From contig NZ_CP011968.1 of NCBI RefSeq assembly GCF_001077535.1, forward strand, positions 2,790,001 through 2,854,000: a DNA stretch of 64,000 bases, given 5' to 3'. The notes below the pieces were generated by a model. It ran no database searches and was not told the origin of the DNA. It saw only the letters and a list, made by a program, of their open reading frames with translations. This DNA comes from Clostridioides difficile ATCC 9689 = DSM 1296 (GTDB taxonomy: Bacteria > Bacillota > Clostridia > Peptostreptococcales > Peptostreptococcaceae). Position numbers and translations under genes: made by a program. Of this stretch, positions 42,022 to 50,551 are shown one piece after another (position 1 is the stretch's first letter; the number at the start of each line of letters is the position of its first letter).

Positions 42022-42709
42022 CCCACACCACCTTTAAATATTTAGGATTTTTTGGGTCAATTTCTATCTTTTCCCTTATATTCCTCACATGTACCATAAC
42101 TGTATCTGTATTTACAGCATTCTCATTCCAAACTCTTTCATATATTTCATCAGCAGAAAAAACTCTTCCTGCATTTCTCATAAGTAAACTTAGTATTTTA
42201 AATTCTATAGGAGTTGTTTTTATATACTTTCCATCAATACTAACTTCTTTTGTATTTTCATTTAATTCTAATCCGCCTATTGCAAACACACTATCGTCAC
42301 TTTCTACCTTTTGCTCTTTATTTCCAACCATGTTTAGATACTTAGTGTACCTTCTAAGTTGTGAATTAACTCTAGCCAATAGTTCTAATGGCTTAAAAGG
42401 TTTTGTTACATAATCGTCTGCTCCTATATTAAGCCCCATTATTTTGTCAACTTCCTCTGATTTTGCAGATAGCATTATTACTGGAAAATTATAGTTTTCT
42501 CTAAGCTTCATTGTAAGTGTTATACCATCCATTTTAGGCATCATTATATCAACTATAGCTAAATGTATTTCTTGGTTTTCTATAACCTTAAGACCTTCTA
42601 ATCCATTGTATCCCTTAAAAACATTATATCCTTGATTTAATAGATATATTTCTATAGCATCTGCTATCTCCTTTTCATCTTCTACCACCAAAATATTATA
42701 TGAATTCAT
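41993..42709 (-). CDS. OmpR-family response regulator
   Basis: A 238-residue regulator. The receiver domain has the acidic pair VVEDEKE, the phosphorylated Asp 54 in VDIMMPKMDG and a YVTKPF lysine. The C-terminal winged helix is of OmpR type (EFKILSLLMRNAGRVFSADEIYERVW region). The ATG has AAGGAGA. A TATAAT lies about 45 nt upstream (42755-42760, minus strand) without a good -35. Cotranscribed and translationally coupled with the histidine kinase. Confidence 0.93.
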   Translation of the reverse strand: MNSYNILVVEDEKEIADAIEIYLLNQGYNVFKGYNGLEGLKVIENQEIHLAIVDIMMPKMDGITLTMKLRENYNFPVIMLSAKSEEVDKIMGLNIGADDYVTKPFKPLELLARVNSQLRRYTKYLNMVGNKEQKVESDDSVFAIGGLELNENTKEVSIDGKYIKTTPIEFKILSLLMRNAGRVFSADEIYERVWNENAVNTDTVMVHVRNIREKIEIDPKNPKYLKVVWGVGYKIEKI

Positions 42710-43123
42710 TCTAATCTCCTTTATATTAATTTATAAATTTTCTTTACATATATGATTATACAATATGATAGAAGTTTTTCCATTTATATATATATTTATA
42801 TCTTTTGTTCTGGTTATTTGTATTTAATGTCCATCTTAGAAACCTCCTTCTAGTTTAAATTTAATATTTTTTCATTTTGTTTTATATACTTAATATTAAA
42901 ATTAAAAACTTAAGATATTACATATACTTTTCTAAAGATTTTCTAAAGATTTAAATATATTTAAAATTAATATACAAAAAAAAGTAGTTCTTATTGTATT
43001 AATTAAATCAATGATTTGAAATATAAAATTAATATCAATAAAACCTACTTTTTAATTTTTTAAATATTTATTTTTAATTTATTTTGTTTTTAATTTACTT
43101 CGATTTTAAAATGTCCTTGACTT
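42710..43123. other. Intergenic region upstream of the two-component genes
   Basis: About 414 nt, over 80 percent A+T by eye. It holds the candidate -10 of the two-component operon near 42755, a doubled TTTTCTAAAGA near 42930-42950, and the terminator of the nitroreductase gene. No coding frame was recognised. Confidence 0.5.
42976..43055 (-). terminator. Long imperfect terminator hairpin of the nitroreductase gene
   Basis: A stem of about 26 bp with a few mismatches: AAAAGTAGTTCTTATTGTAT on the left pairs with the segment ending ATCAATAAAACCTACTTTTT on the right. On the minus strand it is followed by TTTTTTTTG. It lies about 70 nt past the nitroreductase stop. Confidence 0.7.
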
Positions 43124-43780
43124 TTATTTTATAAATGTACATATTTCTTCTACTGGTTTTTTAGATGGACTCTTCAAATTGTCCTCTGGCACTCCAAGAG
43201 CTAACATTGCACCTAAAAAATACTCTCCCTTTTCAAAACCAGTTTCTGCTTCTAAAACAGCTTCTATCTCATCTGCTGCATAGTTTTGACTTGTCAACCA
43301 ACAAGAACCATATCCAAGTTCAATTGCTGATAGTGTAAAGTTTTCAATTGCAGCACCTAGACTCTGCATACCTGGATTTCTTATAAATAATTTATCTATA
43401 GTCTCCTTAGGTGCATCTATAAGCTCTAATTCATAATATCCTGATGGGTTATATACCTTTGTAAAAACTAATACTAAAACTGGAGCTTTTAAATAAAATA
43501 GTGTAAAGTTTTTAACAAATTTTCTAAATCTATTAGCCTTATCCACTGATACTTTATCCATTTCTGCAAGTATTTCTTGTTGCTTTTTAGTTATCACATC
43601 TGCTATCTTTTCCATTAAATCACGGCGTTTTATAACAACAAAATGCCAGTTTTGAATATTCTTGCCTGATGGTGCTGCACCTGCTGCTTTTATCATTTTT
43701 AAAATATCTTCATCTGATACATCTTGATTTTTAAACTTTCTTACACTTTGTCTTTTAAAAATAGTATCTTGTAATTCCAT
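43124..43780 (-). CDS. Nitroreductase family protein
   Basis: A 218-residue FMN-dependent oxidoreductase. The FMN-binding N-terminus RQSVRKFKNQDV and AAPSGKNIQNWHF are typical. A mid-segment GAAIENFTLSAIELGYGSCW and the C-terminal ALGVPED complete the fold. Members reduce nitroaromatics, quinones or flavins with NAD(P)H, and the natural substrate is not predictable. Monocistronic by appearance, with its own GGGGGA ribosome site and terminator. Confidence 0.9.
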   Translation of the reverse strand: MELQDTIFKRQSVRKFKNQDVSDEDILKMIKAAGAAPSGKNIQNWHFVVIKRRDLMEKIADVITKKQQEILAEMDKVSVDKANRFRKFVKNFTLFYLKAPVLVLVFTKVYNPSGYYELELIDAPKETIDKLFIRNPGMQSLGAAIENFTLSAIELGYGSCWLTSQNYAADEIEAVLEAETGFEKGEYFLGAMLALGVPEDNLKSPSKKPVEEICTFIK

Positions 43781-43834
43781 TTTTAAATCCCCCCATAACT
43801 TTTTTATTATTTTAATATAATTTTTAAACTCATC

Positions 43835-44464
43835 TTATTTTAATATATCATGTTCTAACAAATCTTTAAATGAGTCTATAAAATAATCATATACATCTAC
43901 ATTCCCAAACCCATATTTGGCATATATAAAAGGTATACCTACAAACTTAGCACTATTTGCATCACCTTGCGTATCACCAACATAGATTGGATTTATTAAT
44001 TTATTTCTTTCAATTATAAGTTTATTATTTTCTCCTTTATGCAAACCAGTATTACCAGGACATTCAAAATCTATAAAATACTGTTCTAGTTTATGTGCTT
44101 TTAAAAAAGATTCTATATATCCAGCTTGACAATTACTTACTATAAATAATTTATATTTTTTAGATAGTAATTTAAGAGTATCTTCTATATCATCAAATAA
44201 TTTAGCTCCATTTTCAGATAAATAGTCACATTCTTTCAAAGAACATTCATTCAATAAATTCATTCTTTCTTCTTCACTTAAATTTGGAAATAAACGATTT
44301 GCTATTTCCTCAAAAGAAAGCCCCATAAGACTTCTAAATAAATCTTTTGTGACACTTAATTCTATTTCCTTATGTTTACTTAAAACATCCTGCCAGACTT
44401 TGCATACTTCTTCAGTTGAATCCCACAATGTTCCATCTAAATCAAAAATAATACTATCTACCAC
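43835..44464 (-). CDS. HAD-family phosphatase (phosphoglycolate-phosphatase-like)
   Basis: A 209-residue haloacid-dehalogenase-fold hydrolase. Motif I is IIFDLDGTLWDS with the nucleophile Asp, motif II is the serine in IVSNCQAG, and motif IV is YVGDTQGDANSAK. A helical C1 cap (about 15-80) fits the phosphoglycolate phosphatase / beta-phosphoglucomutase group. It starts at GTG 44464 with AAGGGGGA upstream. The substrate is unknown. A strong terminator separates it from thiN. Confidence 0.85.
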   Translation of the reverse strand: MVDSIIFDLDGTLWDSTEEVCKVWQDVLSKHKEIELSVTKDLFRSLMGLSFEEIANRLFPNLSEEERMNLLNECSLKECDYLSENGAKLFDDIEDTLKLLSKKYKLFIVSNCQAGYIESFLKAHKLEQYFIDFECPGNTGLHKGENNKLIIERNKLINPIYVGDTQGDANSAKFVGIPFIYAKYGFGNVDVYDYFIDSFKDLLEHDILK

Positions 44465-44518
44465 AAAAAATCCCCCTTATGTCAAAGTTTATTATATATT
44501 TATAATTATATACTAAAA

Positions 44519-44561
44519 AGCAGATACAATCATAAATATATTTTACTTGATTGTATCTGCT
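44519..44561 (-). terminator. Terminator at the end of the dapF-to-thiN cluster
   Basis: AGCAGATACAATCA and TGATTGTATCTGCT form a perfect 14-bp stem with a 15-nt loop. On the minus strand TTTTTAG follows. It lies 34 nt after the thiN stop. Confidence 0.88.
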
Positions 44562-44594
44562 CTACAATATAAAACCAATTGTCAAAATCAAATT

Positions 44595-45236
44595 TTATAA
44601 ATTTCTAACTACAAGTACACAGCCTTGCTCTACTTTAATCTTACAAGAATTACTCAACATAACATTTGATATTCCAATAGGTACAGAGTATTTCATATAA
44701 TAATTATCGAGAGGGTATTCTAAGCCAGTAAGTGTTACACCCTTAGCATCACCATTTATAGCTATTACAGAAATAGTGTCCCCTGGGTTTCCATACAATG
44801 AAATTTCCTCATTTTCAACTATATACATCTCTTCTTTATCAGAAAGTATCCTAGAATATATACCATCTTCTTTTAAATAATATAATAGCTTTATATTTGC
44901 AAGAGTGTGGTCAATCCTTCCCCCTAAAGCACCAAAAAAATCAATATGATTTGCTTTAAGTGTCTTAGCTAAAAAAAGACAAAGCTCTGTATCAGTCTCA
45001 TCTTTTTTAGATGGAAATTTTTCAAATTTAACACCTTTATTTTTATAGAAATTTATCTTTTCTTCTTCTACTGAATCTAAATCTCCTAATATATAATCTG
45101 GCATTATTTCCATTTTATAAGTGTGATTTGCCCCTCCATCTGCACATATTATGCAGTCATAACATTCCTTAATTATAATATCTCTTGTAACTTCGTAATC
45201 TTCAATTTCGCCATTTAAAACAATACAGATTTTCAT
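44595..45236 (-). CDS. thiN: Thiamine diphosphokinase
   Basis: A 213-residue enzyme that transfers pyrophosphate from ATP to thiamine, making the active cofactor. The signatures CADGGANH and YILGDLDSVEEE (metal-binding aspartates) are clear, as is the FGALGGRIDH block. It is 8 nt downstream of rpe and is the last gene of the conserved cluster here. In Bacillus spoVM follows, but here the accessory block intervenes. Confidence 0.93.
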   Translation of the reverse strand: MKICIVLNGEIEDYEVTRDIIIKECYDCIICADGGANHTYKMEIMPDYILGDLDSVEEEKINFYKNKGVKFEKFPSKKDETDTELCLFLAKTLKANHIDFFGALGGRIDHTLANIKLLYYLKEDGIYSRILSDKEEMYIVENEEISLYGNPGDTISVIAINGDAKGVTLTGLEYPLDNYYMKYSVPIGISNVMLSNSCKIKVEQGCVLVVRNL

Positions 45237-45244
45237 TATTAAAT

Positions 45245-45916
45245 TTAAACTAATTCTTCAAGAGAAGCATTCTTTCTAAATAAATTAACTGTTTCTTGAA
45301 TGTCATCACTTCCAAATATTGCAGAACCTGCTACTATTATATTAGCTCCTGCTTGTACAACTTCGGCTACGTTTTTAGGGCTTATACCACCATCAACTTC
45401 TATATCAATGTTTAATCCTTGACTATCTATAATAGCTTTTAACTCTTTAATCTTATCTAAAACACAAGGAATAAATGATTGTCCTCCAAATCCAGGGTTA
45501 ACAGACATTAATAATACCATATCTAAATCAGGTAGTACATGTTTAATCGTATCTACTGGTGTAGCTGGATTAAGTACTACACCAGCTTTTATTCCATGTG
45601 ATTTTATATTTTGTATAGTTCTATGTAGATGAACACAAGCCTCCTGGTGAACAGTTATTATATCACATCCTGCTTTTACAAATTCTTCAATATACTGGTC
45701 TGGATTTTCTATCATAAGATGAGCATCAAATACCATATTTATATTTTCTTTCTTTAAACTTTTGACTACAAGTGGTCCTAATGTAATGTTTGGTACAAAG
45801 TGTCCATCCATTACATCGATATGAAGATATTCACATCCTGCACTTTCTACTTTTCTTACATCTTCTAATAATTTTGCAAAATCTGCTGATAATATTGATG
45901 GTGCTAATTTAATCAT
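45245..45916 (-). CDS. rpe: Ribulose-phosphate 3-epimerase
   Basis: A 223-residue TIM-barrel enzyme interconverting ribulose 5-phosphate and xylulose 5-phosphate in the pentose phosphate pathway. Metal and catalytic residues are seen in HIDVMDGHFVPN, MSVNPGFGGQSF and VDGGIS. Length is standard. It starts 4 nt after the rsgA stop. Confidence 0.96.
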   Translation of the reverse strand: MIKLAPSILSADFAKLLEDVRKVESAGCEYLHIDVMDGHFVPNITLGPLVVKSLKKENINMVFDAHLMIENPDQYIEEFVKAGCDIITVHQEACVHLHRTIQNIKSHGIKAGVVLNPATPVDTIKHVLPDLDMVLLMSVNPGFGGQSFIPCVLDKIKELKAIIDSQGLNIDIEVDGGISPKNVAEVVQAGANIIVAGSAIFGSDDIQETVNLFRKNASLEELV

Positions 45917-45920
45917 GTTT

Positions 45921-46805
45921 CTAATACCTCCTACTATTATTTTGTCTTATTTCATGTAGCAGCTGTATATAACTATCATATCTTTCTTTAGATATTTCTC
46001 CATTTGTAACAGCTTCTTTTATAGCACAATTAGGTTCATTTTCATGAATACACTTTGAACCAAACTTACAATCATTAAATTTATCAAATTCTATAAAATA
46101 ATCTTTAAGTTCAACTTCCTCTATATCTTCAAGGACAAGGGAACTAAAACCTGGTGTATCTGCAACCATTCCACCAAATTCTAATTTTAAAAGTTCAGCG
46201 TGACGAGTAGTATGTTTTCCCCTTTTTATTTTATCACTTACAACTCCTGTTTGAAGTTTAAAATTTTCATCTATTTCATTTAATAAGCTTGATTTTCCAA
46301 CTCCAGATGGTCCTGCAAACACTACTACATTTTCTTTTAATTCTTCTTTTACTTTATCTATATTTAACTTAGTAATATTACTTACAGGAATGACTTTATA
46401 GCCACTAAGTTCATATATATTTTTAACAGTTTCTAATGTATCATTATCATCTAAATCTGCTTTTGTAAGGATTATTACAGTTTCTAAATTTTCTTTTTCT
46501 GCCAAAACTATAAATCTATCTAAAAGAGATAAGTTTGGTTTAGGATTTTTTATTGCGAATACTATTAATGCTTTATCTACATTTGCAATAGGAGGTCTTA
46601 TAAGTTCTGTATCTCTACTGTCGATTTCTTCTAAGATACCCTTTTTTTCATCTTCATCAACAATGCTTATTTTGACTCTATCACCAACCAAAGGTGTTAT
46701 TTTCTGCTTTCTAAATATCCCTCTAGCCTTACATTCATAAATACCATTATAAGTATCTACATAATAAAATCCACTAATCCCCTTTATAATTTTTCCTTCT
46801 AGCAT
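45921..46805 (-). CDS. rsgA: Ribosome small subunit-dependent GTPase
   Basis: A 294-residue circularly permuted GTPase for late 30S maturation. An N-terminal OB domain (1-70) precedes the G domain with motif order G4 (LTKADL), G1 (GPSGVGKSSLLN), G3 (DTPGFS). A C-terminal zinc-binding set follows: CKFGSKCIHENEPNC. I choose ATG 46805, which has AAGGGAGG at a 6-nt gap. An ATG at 46841 lies upstream of that ribosome site and is not credible. Confidence 0.95.
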   Translation of the reverse strand: MLEGKIIKGISGFYYVDTYNGIYECKARGIFRKQKITPLVGDRVKISIVDEDEKKGILEEIDSRDTELIRPPIANVDKALIVFAIKNPKPNLSLLDRFIVLAEKENLETVIILTKADLDDNDTLETVKNIYELSGYKVIPVSNITKLNIDKVKEELKENVVVFAGPSGVGKSSLLNEIDENFKLQTGVVSDKIKRGKHTTRHAELLKLEFGGMVADTPGFSSLVLEDIEEVELKDYFIEFDKFNDCKFGSKCIHENEPNCAIKEAVTNGEISKERYDSYIQLLHEIRQNNSRRY

Positions 46806-46902
46806 CAAATGCCTCCCTTTATAAAATTTATATAAACACATACTGTTTATGAGTAGTATATCGTGTTATTCTTTCCTATTTTTATATAATACCACATTTT
46901 TT

Positions 46903-47640
46903 TTAAATAACAAATCCTCCGTTTGGACTAATTACCTGACCAGTGATAAAATTTGATTTGTCTGATGCCAAGAAAATAGCACAATTTGCTATATCTTCTG
47001 GAGTTCCTAGCCTCATTAGAGGGGTTTCTTCCACAAGAGCGTCTATATCTTCCTCATTATATCCAGATAACATGTCAGTATTAATGACACCTGGAGCTAT
47101 GCTATTTACTCTAATATTTGATGGTCCTACTTCTTTAGCTAATGCCTTTGTCATACCTATTATGCCTGCTTTTGTTATAGAATAATGCACTTCACAAGAG
47201 GCACCTGATATACCCCAGATTGAAGATATATTAATTATATTTCCTTTTTTTTCTGATATCATGTATTTTAAAGCAACTTGTGAACAATAAAAGCTTCCTT
47301 TTAAATTAATATTCATCATATTATCCCAATCTTCATCAGTTATATCTGTAAACAACTTATCTTGACTTACACCAGCATTGTTTACAAGTACATCCAATCC
47401 TCCAAATTCTTTTATACAATAATCTACCATATCCTCTACATCTTCTCTATTTGAAATATTAGCCTTAAAAAGTTTTACAGAAAAATTTTTTTCATTTAAT
47501 ATAGTGTACAACTCTTTAGCTTCATTTTCTGACTTATTAAAATTTACTAATACATTGTAACCTTCTTTTGCAAAAGCTTTAGACATAGCTTTACCAATCC
47601 CTCTAGCTCCTCCTGTAATTAAAACTGTTTTCTTCTTCAT
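46903..47640 (-). CDS. SDR-family oxidoreductase (FabG-like)
   Basis: A 245-residue short-chain dehydrogenase. The NADP-binding motif is TGGARGIGKA, NNAG is present, and the catalytic Ser, Tyr and Lys are in ISSIWG and YSITKAG. It resembles 3-oxoacyl-ACP reductase but lies away from the fatty-acid genes, between prkC and rsgA, which are adjacent in Bacillus. It is probably a paralogue with another substrate. It lies about 100 nt from both neighbours. Confidence 0.85.
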   Translation of the reverse strand: MKKKTVLITGGARGIGKAMSKAFAKEGYNVLVNFNKSENEAKELYTILNEKNFSVKLFKANISNREDVEDMVDYCIKEFGGLDVLVNNAGVSQDKLFTDITDEDWDNMMNINLKGSFYCSQVALKYMISEKKGNIINISSIWGISGASCEVHYSITKAGIIGMTKALAKEVGPSNIRVNSIAPGVINTDMLSGYNEEDIDALVEETPLMRLGTPEDIANCAIFLASDKSNFITGQVISPNGGFVI

Positions 47641-47692
47641 AAATACTTTTCTCCTTATATTATAACCAATTCAGTATTTTATACAAAACAAA

Positions 47693-47729
47693 CTGCCCTT
47701 TAAAGAAAATATTTTCTATAAAAGGACAG
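47693..47729 (-). terminator. Terminator after prkC
   Basis: On the minus strand CTGTCCTTT pairs with AAAGGGCAG (one G-U), and AGAAAAT with ATTTTCT inside, so nearly the whole 37 nt is paired. GTTTTG follows. It lies 19 nt after the prkC stop, separating it from the SDR gene. Confidence 0.75.
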
Positions 47730-47747
47730 CTCTTATTTTATTAATAT

Positions 47748-49763
47748 TTATTCTGTTTTACCAATGTTTGCGCCAGTTCCTGATGAAGTTCCTCCATTAT
47801 CTCCTGAGTTTGAGCCTCCTGAACTATCTCCATTGTCTCCTGAGTTTGAACCTCCTGAACTTCCTCCATTGTCTCCTGAGTTTGAGCCTCCTGAACTTCC
47901 TCCATTATCTCCTGAGTTTGAACCTCCTGAGTTTCCACCACTATTTCCTGAGTTTGAACCTCCTGAGTTACTTCCATTATTGCCTGAGTTTCCACCACTA
48001 TTTCCTGAATTTGAGCCTCCTGAATTTCCACCACTGTTTCCTGAGTTTGAACCAGGTTCTGTTGGTGTATTATTCTCTGGTGTTGTTGGTTTTTTATCTG
48101 GTACTGTTGGAGTCTGTGTATTTGATTTTTCTGAACCTTTGCTTACATATAGGTTTACCTCATCACCTTCCTGAGCTCTTGATGAGCCAGCACCTGGACT
48201 CTGACTTAAAACTGTACCTTCTTTATATATTGAGCTGTATTCATACTTAACAGTTCCCACTTTTAAGTTATTTTCTTCAATAAGTTGTTTTGCATTACTC
48301 AAAGTAAGTCCCACTACATTAGGAACAGATGCCTGACTTGAACCTTTACTTACGACAACATTTATAGTATCACCCTTTTTGACATTTGTACTTCCACCTT
48401 CAGGTGTCTGTGATATTATACAATTTTCATCAACTTCACTATTATACTCTTCACTTTTTACACTCAGGTATAATCCTTCTTTTTCAACAGCACTTTGAGC
48501 TTCTTCTAATGTCATATTTACAAGATTAGGAACAGTCAAAGATTTATTGCCAAACCCTCCAGCAAATAAAAACTTATATGCTAAGAATACTTGAGCACAC
48601 AATATCAGTATCAAAACAGCCGCAATTACTTTTAATCTTCTTCTAGATTTTGGGCTTTCCTGTTTTTTCTTCTTTTTCTTAGTTCTCTTACTTGGAGTAC
48701 TCTTAGGTCTCTGATTCTTTTTAGCTCTCATTATCTCTTCCTCTTCTTCATCTTCATCATCATCTTCTTCATAAAAATCATCATAGTAATCTTCATCATC
48801 ATCCAAATCAGCTACTTCAACAGGCTTAACCACTTTTTCAGGAGCTGGTTTTGCAAGTGTTGGATTTACAACTTTATTAATTTCCTTTTCATCAATTTTC
48901 TTAGTTGCAAAATCATCATATTCTTTTATAAAATCTAAATCAATATTTTTTTCTATATACTCTATATCTTCTATCAATTCTTCAGCAGTTTGATATCTAT
49001 CTGCACTAGATTTTTCTGTAAGCTTTTTTATTGTAGTTCTTACACTTTGAGGAATCCTAACTTTTTCTTCTGATGTAAAGTCTATATCATCATTAATGTG
49101 TTGAAGTGCTATAGAAATTGGACTATCTCCCCTAAATGGAACTTTTCCTATCAACATTTCATATAAAACTATACCTAGAGAATACAGGTCAGCATTATTA
49201 GTTACAAATTTACCTTTAGCTTGCTCTGGTGAAAAATAATGCACTGAACCTATTATACTACCAATATTAGTCATTGTTGAATTTGAAACAGCTTTGGCTA
49301 TACCAAAATCAGCCACTTTTACTACTCTTCCTTCATTTGATATGAGAATATTATGAGGTTTTATATCTCTATGTATAATCCCCTTTTTGTGCGCTGCACT
49401 AAGTGCCATAGCTATTTGTTTTGTTATATCTAATGCAGTATATTCATCTAATATACCTTCATCTTGTATAATCTCTTTTAGATTCTTCCCATCTACAAAC
49501 TCCATTACAATGTAGTGAACTTTTCCATCTTCACCAACATCATAAACATTTACTATATTTGGATGTGAAAGACTTGCTACTGCTTCTGCCTCTCTTTTAA
49601 ACTTTGTTAGAAATTCATCATCATCTACAAATTCAGGTCTAAGTACTTTAAGTGCAACAGTCCTGTTTAATAATCTGTCTTTAGCCTCATATACAAAGGC
49701 CATTCCTCCATCACCAATCTTCCTGATGATTTCATATCGATTTCCTAAAATTGTATCTCCCAC
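47748..49763 (-). CDS. prkC: Membrane Ser/Thr kinase with PASTA domains and SGN-rich tail
   Basis: A 671-residue Hanks-type kinase. The cytoplasmic kinase domain (1-270) has VALKVLR, HRDIKPHNIL and VADFGIAKA. A very acidic stretch (about 320-345) and a Lys-rich stretch precede one membrane helix (about 378-400). Two PASTA domains follow outside (about 410-545), then a roughly 100-residue tail made almost only of Ser, Gly and Asn. PrkC senses muropeptides or lipid II and acts in cell-wall homeostasis and division. This two-PASTA plus SGN form is the one reported for C. difficile. It starts at GTG 49763, 16 nt after the phosphatase gene. Confidence 0.95.
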   Translation of the reverse strand: MGDTILGNRYEIIRKIGDGGMAFVYEAKDRLLNRTVALKVLRPEFVDDDEFLTKFKREAEAVASLSHPNIVNVYDVGEDGKVHYIVMEFVDGKNLKEIIQDEGILDEYTALDITKQIAMALSAAHKKGIIHRDIKPHNILISNEGRVVKVADFGIAKAVSNSTMTNIGSIIGSVHYFSPEQAKGKFVTNNADLYSLGIVLYEMLIGKVPFRGDSPISIALQHINDDIDFTSEEKVRIPQSVRTTIKKLTEKSSADRYQTAEELIEDIEYIEKNIDLDFIKEYDDFATKKIDEKEINKVVNPTLAKPAPEKVVKPVEVADLDDDEDYYDDFYEEDDDEDEEEEEIMRAKKNQRPKSTPSKRTKKKKKKQESPKSRRRLKVIAAVLILILCAQVFLAYKFLFAGGFGNKSLTVPNLVNMTLEEAQSAVEKEGLYLSVKSEEYNSEVDENCIISQTPEGGSTNVKKGDTINVVVSKGSSQASVPNVVGLTLSNAKQLIEENNLKVGTVKYEYSSIYKEGTVLSQSPGAGSSRAQEGDEVNLYVSKGSEKSNTQTPTVPDKKPTTPENNTPTEPGSNSGNSGGNSGGSNSGNSGGNSGNNGSNSGGSNSGNSGGNSGGSNSGDNGGSSGGSNSGDNGGSSGGSNSGDNGDSSGGSNSGDNGGTSSGTGANIGKTE
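47775..48045 (-). repeat. 36-bp tandem repeats coding the PrkC SGN tail
   Basis: A 36-bp unit (12 codons, approximately NSGDNGGSSGGS) recurs several times with few differences near 47800-47930. More decayed copies follow to about 48045. Because the unit is a multiple of three, copy changes keep the frame, and antisense frames stay open as an artefact. Confidence 0.85.
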
Positions 49764-49779
49764 AATATCACCGTCCTAA

Positions 49780-50532
49780 TTATACTTTTATCACTATAAC
49801 CGAAACATTATCTTTACCAGAAACATCATTGGCCATACTTATCAATTCTTCACTTATATTACTAGTTCTCTCATATTCATAATCTAATATTAAATCTCTT
49901 ATATCTTCATCATCAATAAACCCAGTTAATCCATCTGTCGCAAGAAGTATTATATCACTTTTTTTGATTTCTTTCTTAAAAATATCTACAACAACCATAT
50001 CATCTGTTCCAATTGCTCTAGTTATTCTATTCCTCTGTGGATGTCTTCTTGCCTCTTCTTCTGTAATGACATGGGCCATCATAAGTTCTTCAACCACGGA
50101 ATGGTCTATAGTTATTTTATCAAATTTTTCATCTGTTAACAAATAACATCTGCTATCTCCAACATTTGCCACATATAAGACATTATTATACACTATAGCC
50201 GTAACTAATGTAGTTCCCATTCCTTCAAATTCTATATCTTCCATAGATTTTTTGTGCACAATTGAGTTTACATTATTATAAGCCTGTTTTAATATATCAT
50301 CTATATAGTCTATTTTTACATTATCATGTTGTAATAAGTTTTCCTTTAGAAAATCAATTATATTTTCTACTGCTAATTTACTGGCGACTTCACCTTTTTT
50401 ATGTCCACCCATTCCATCAGCTATGGCAAATATTCCTATTGGACCATGTTCTGTATCTATAACTTCTCCCTCACAATAGTCTTCATTGTTTTTTCTTATT
50501 TTTCCTATATGGGAGGCACAACTATAAACCAT
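49780..50532 (-). CDS. prpC: PP2C-family Ser/Thr phosphatase, partner of PrkC
   Basis: A 250-residue metal-dependent phosphatase. Metal-binding motifs are IADGMGGHKKGEVAS, VGDSRCYLL, LATDGLTGF and GKDNVSVI. It removes phosphates placed by PrkC, and the two genes are adjacent as in most Firmicutes. It starts at ATG 50532 after AAGGAGGAA, 19 nt past rlmN. Also called stp. Confidence 0.94.
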   Translation of the reverse strand: MVYSCASHIGKIRKNNEDYCEGEVIDTEHGPIGIFAIADGMGGHKKGEVASKLAVENIIDFLKENLLQHDNVKIDYIDDILKQAYNNVNSIVHKKSMEDIEFEGMGTTLVTAIVYNNVLYVANVGDSRCYLLTDEKFDKITIDHSVVEELMMAHVITEEEARRHPQRNRITRAIGTDDMVVVDIFKKEIKKSDIILLATDGLTGFIDDEDIRDLILDYEYERTSNISEELISMANDVSGKDNVSVIVIKV

Positions 50533-50551
50533 ACGACTTCCTCCTTACAAA

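Noticed and set aside
44465-45300. TPP riboswitch for thiN
   Set aside because: thiN is inside an operon 8 nt after rpe, and no thi-box sequence is present.
47741-48250. Long open frames on both strands overlapping the prkC tail (Pro/Glu- or Gln/Val-rich peptides)
   Set aside because: They are shifted or antisense readings of the 36-bp repeats. Low complexity keeps all frames open, and the PrkC frame joins a complete kinase.
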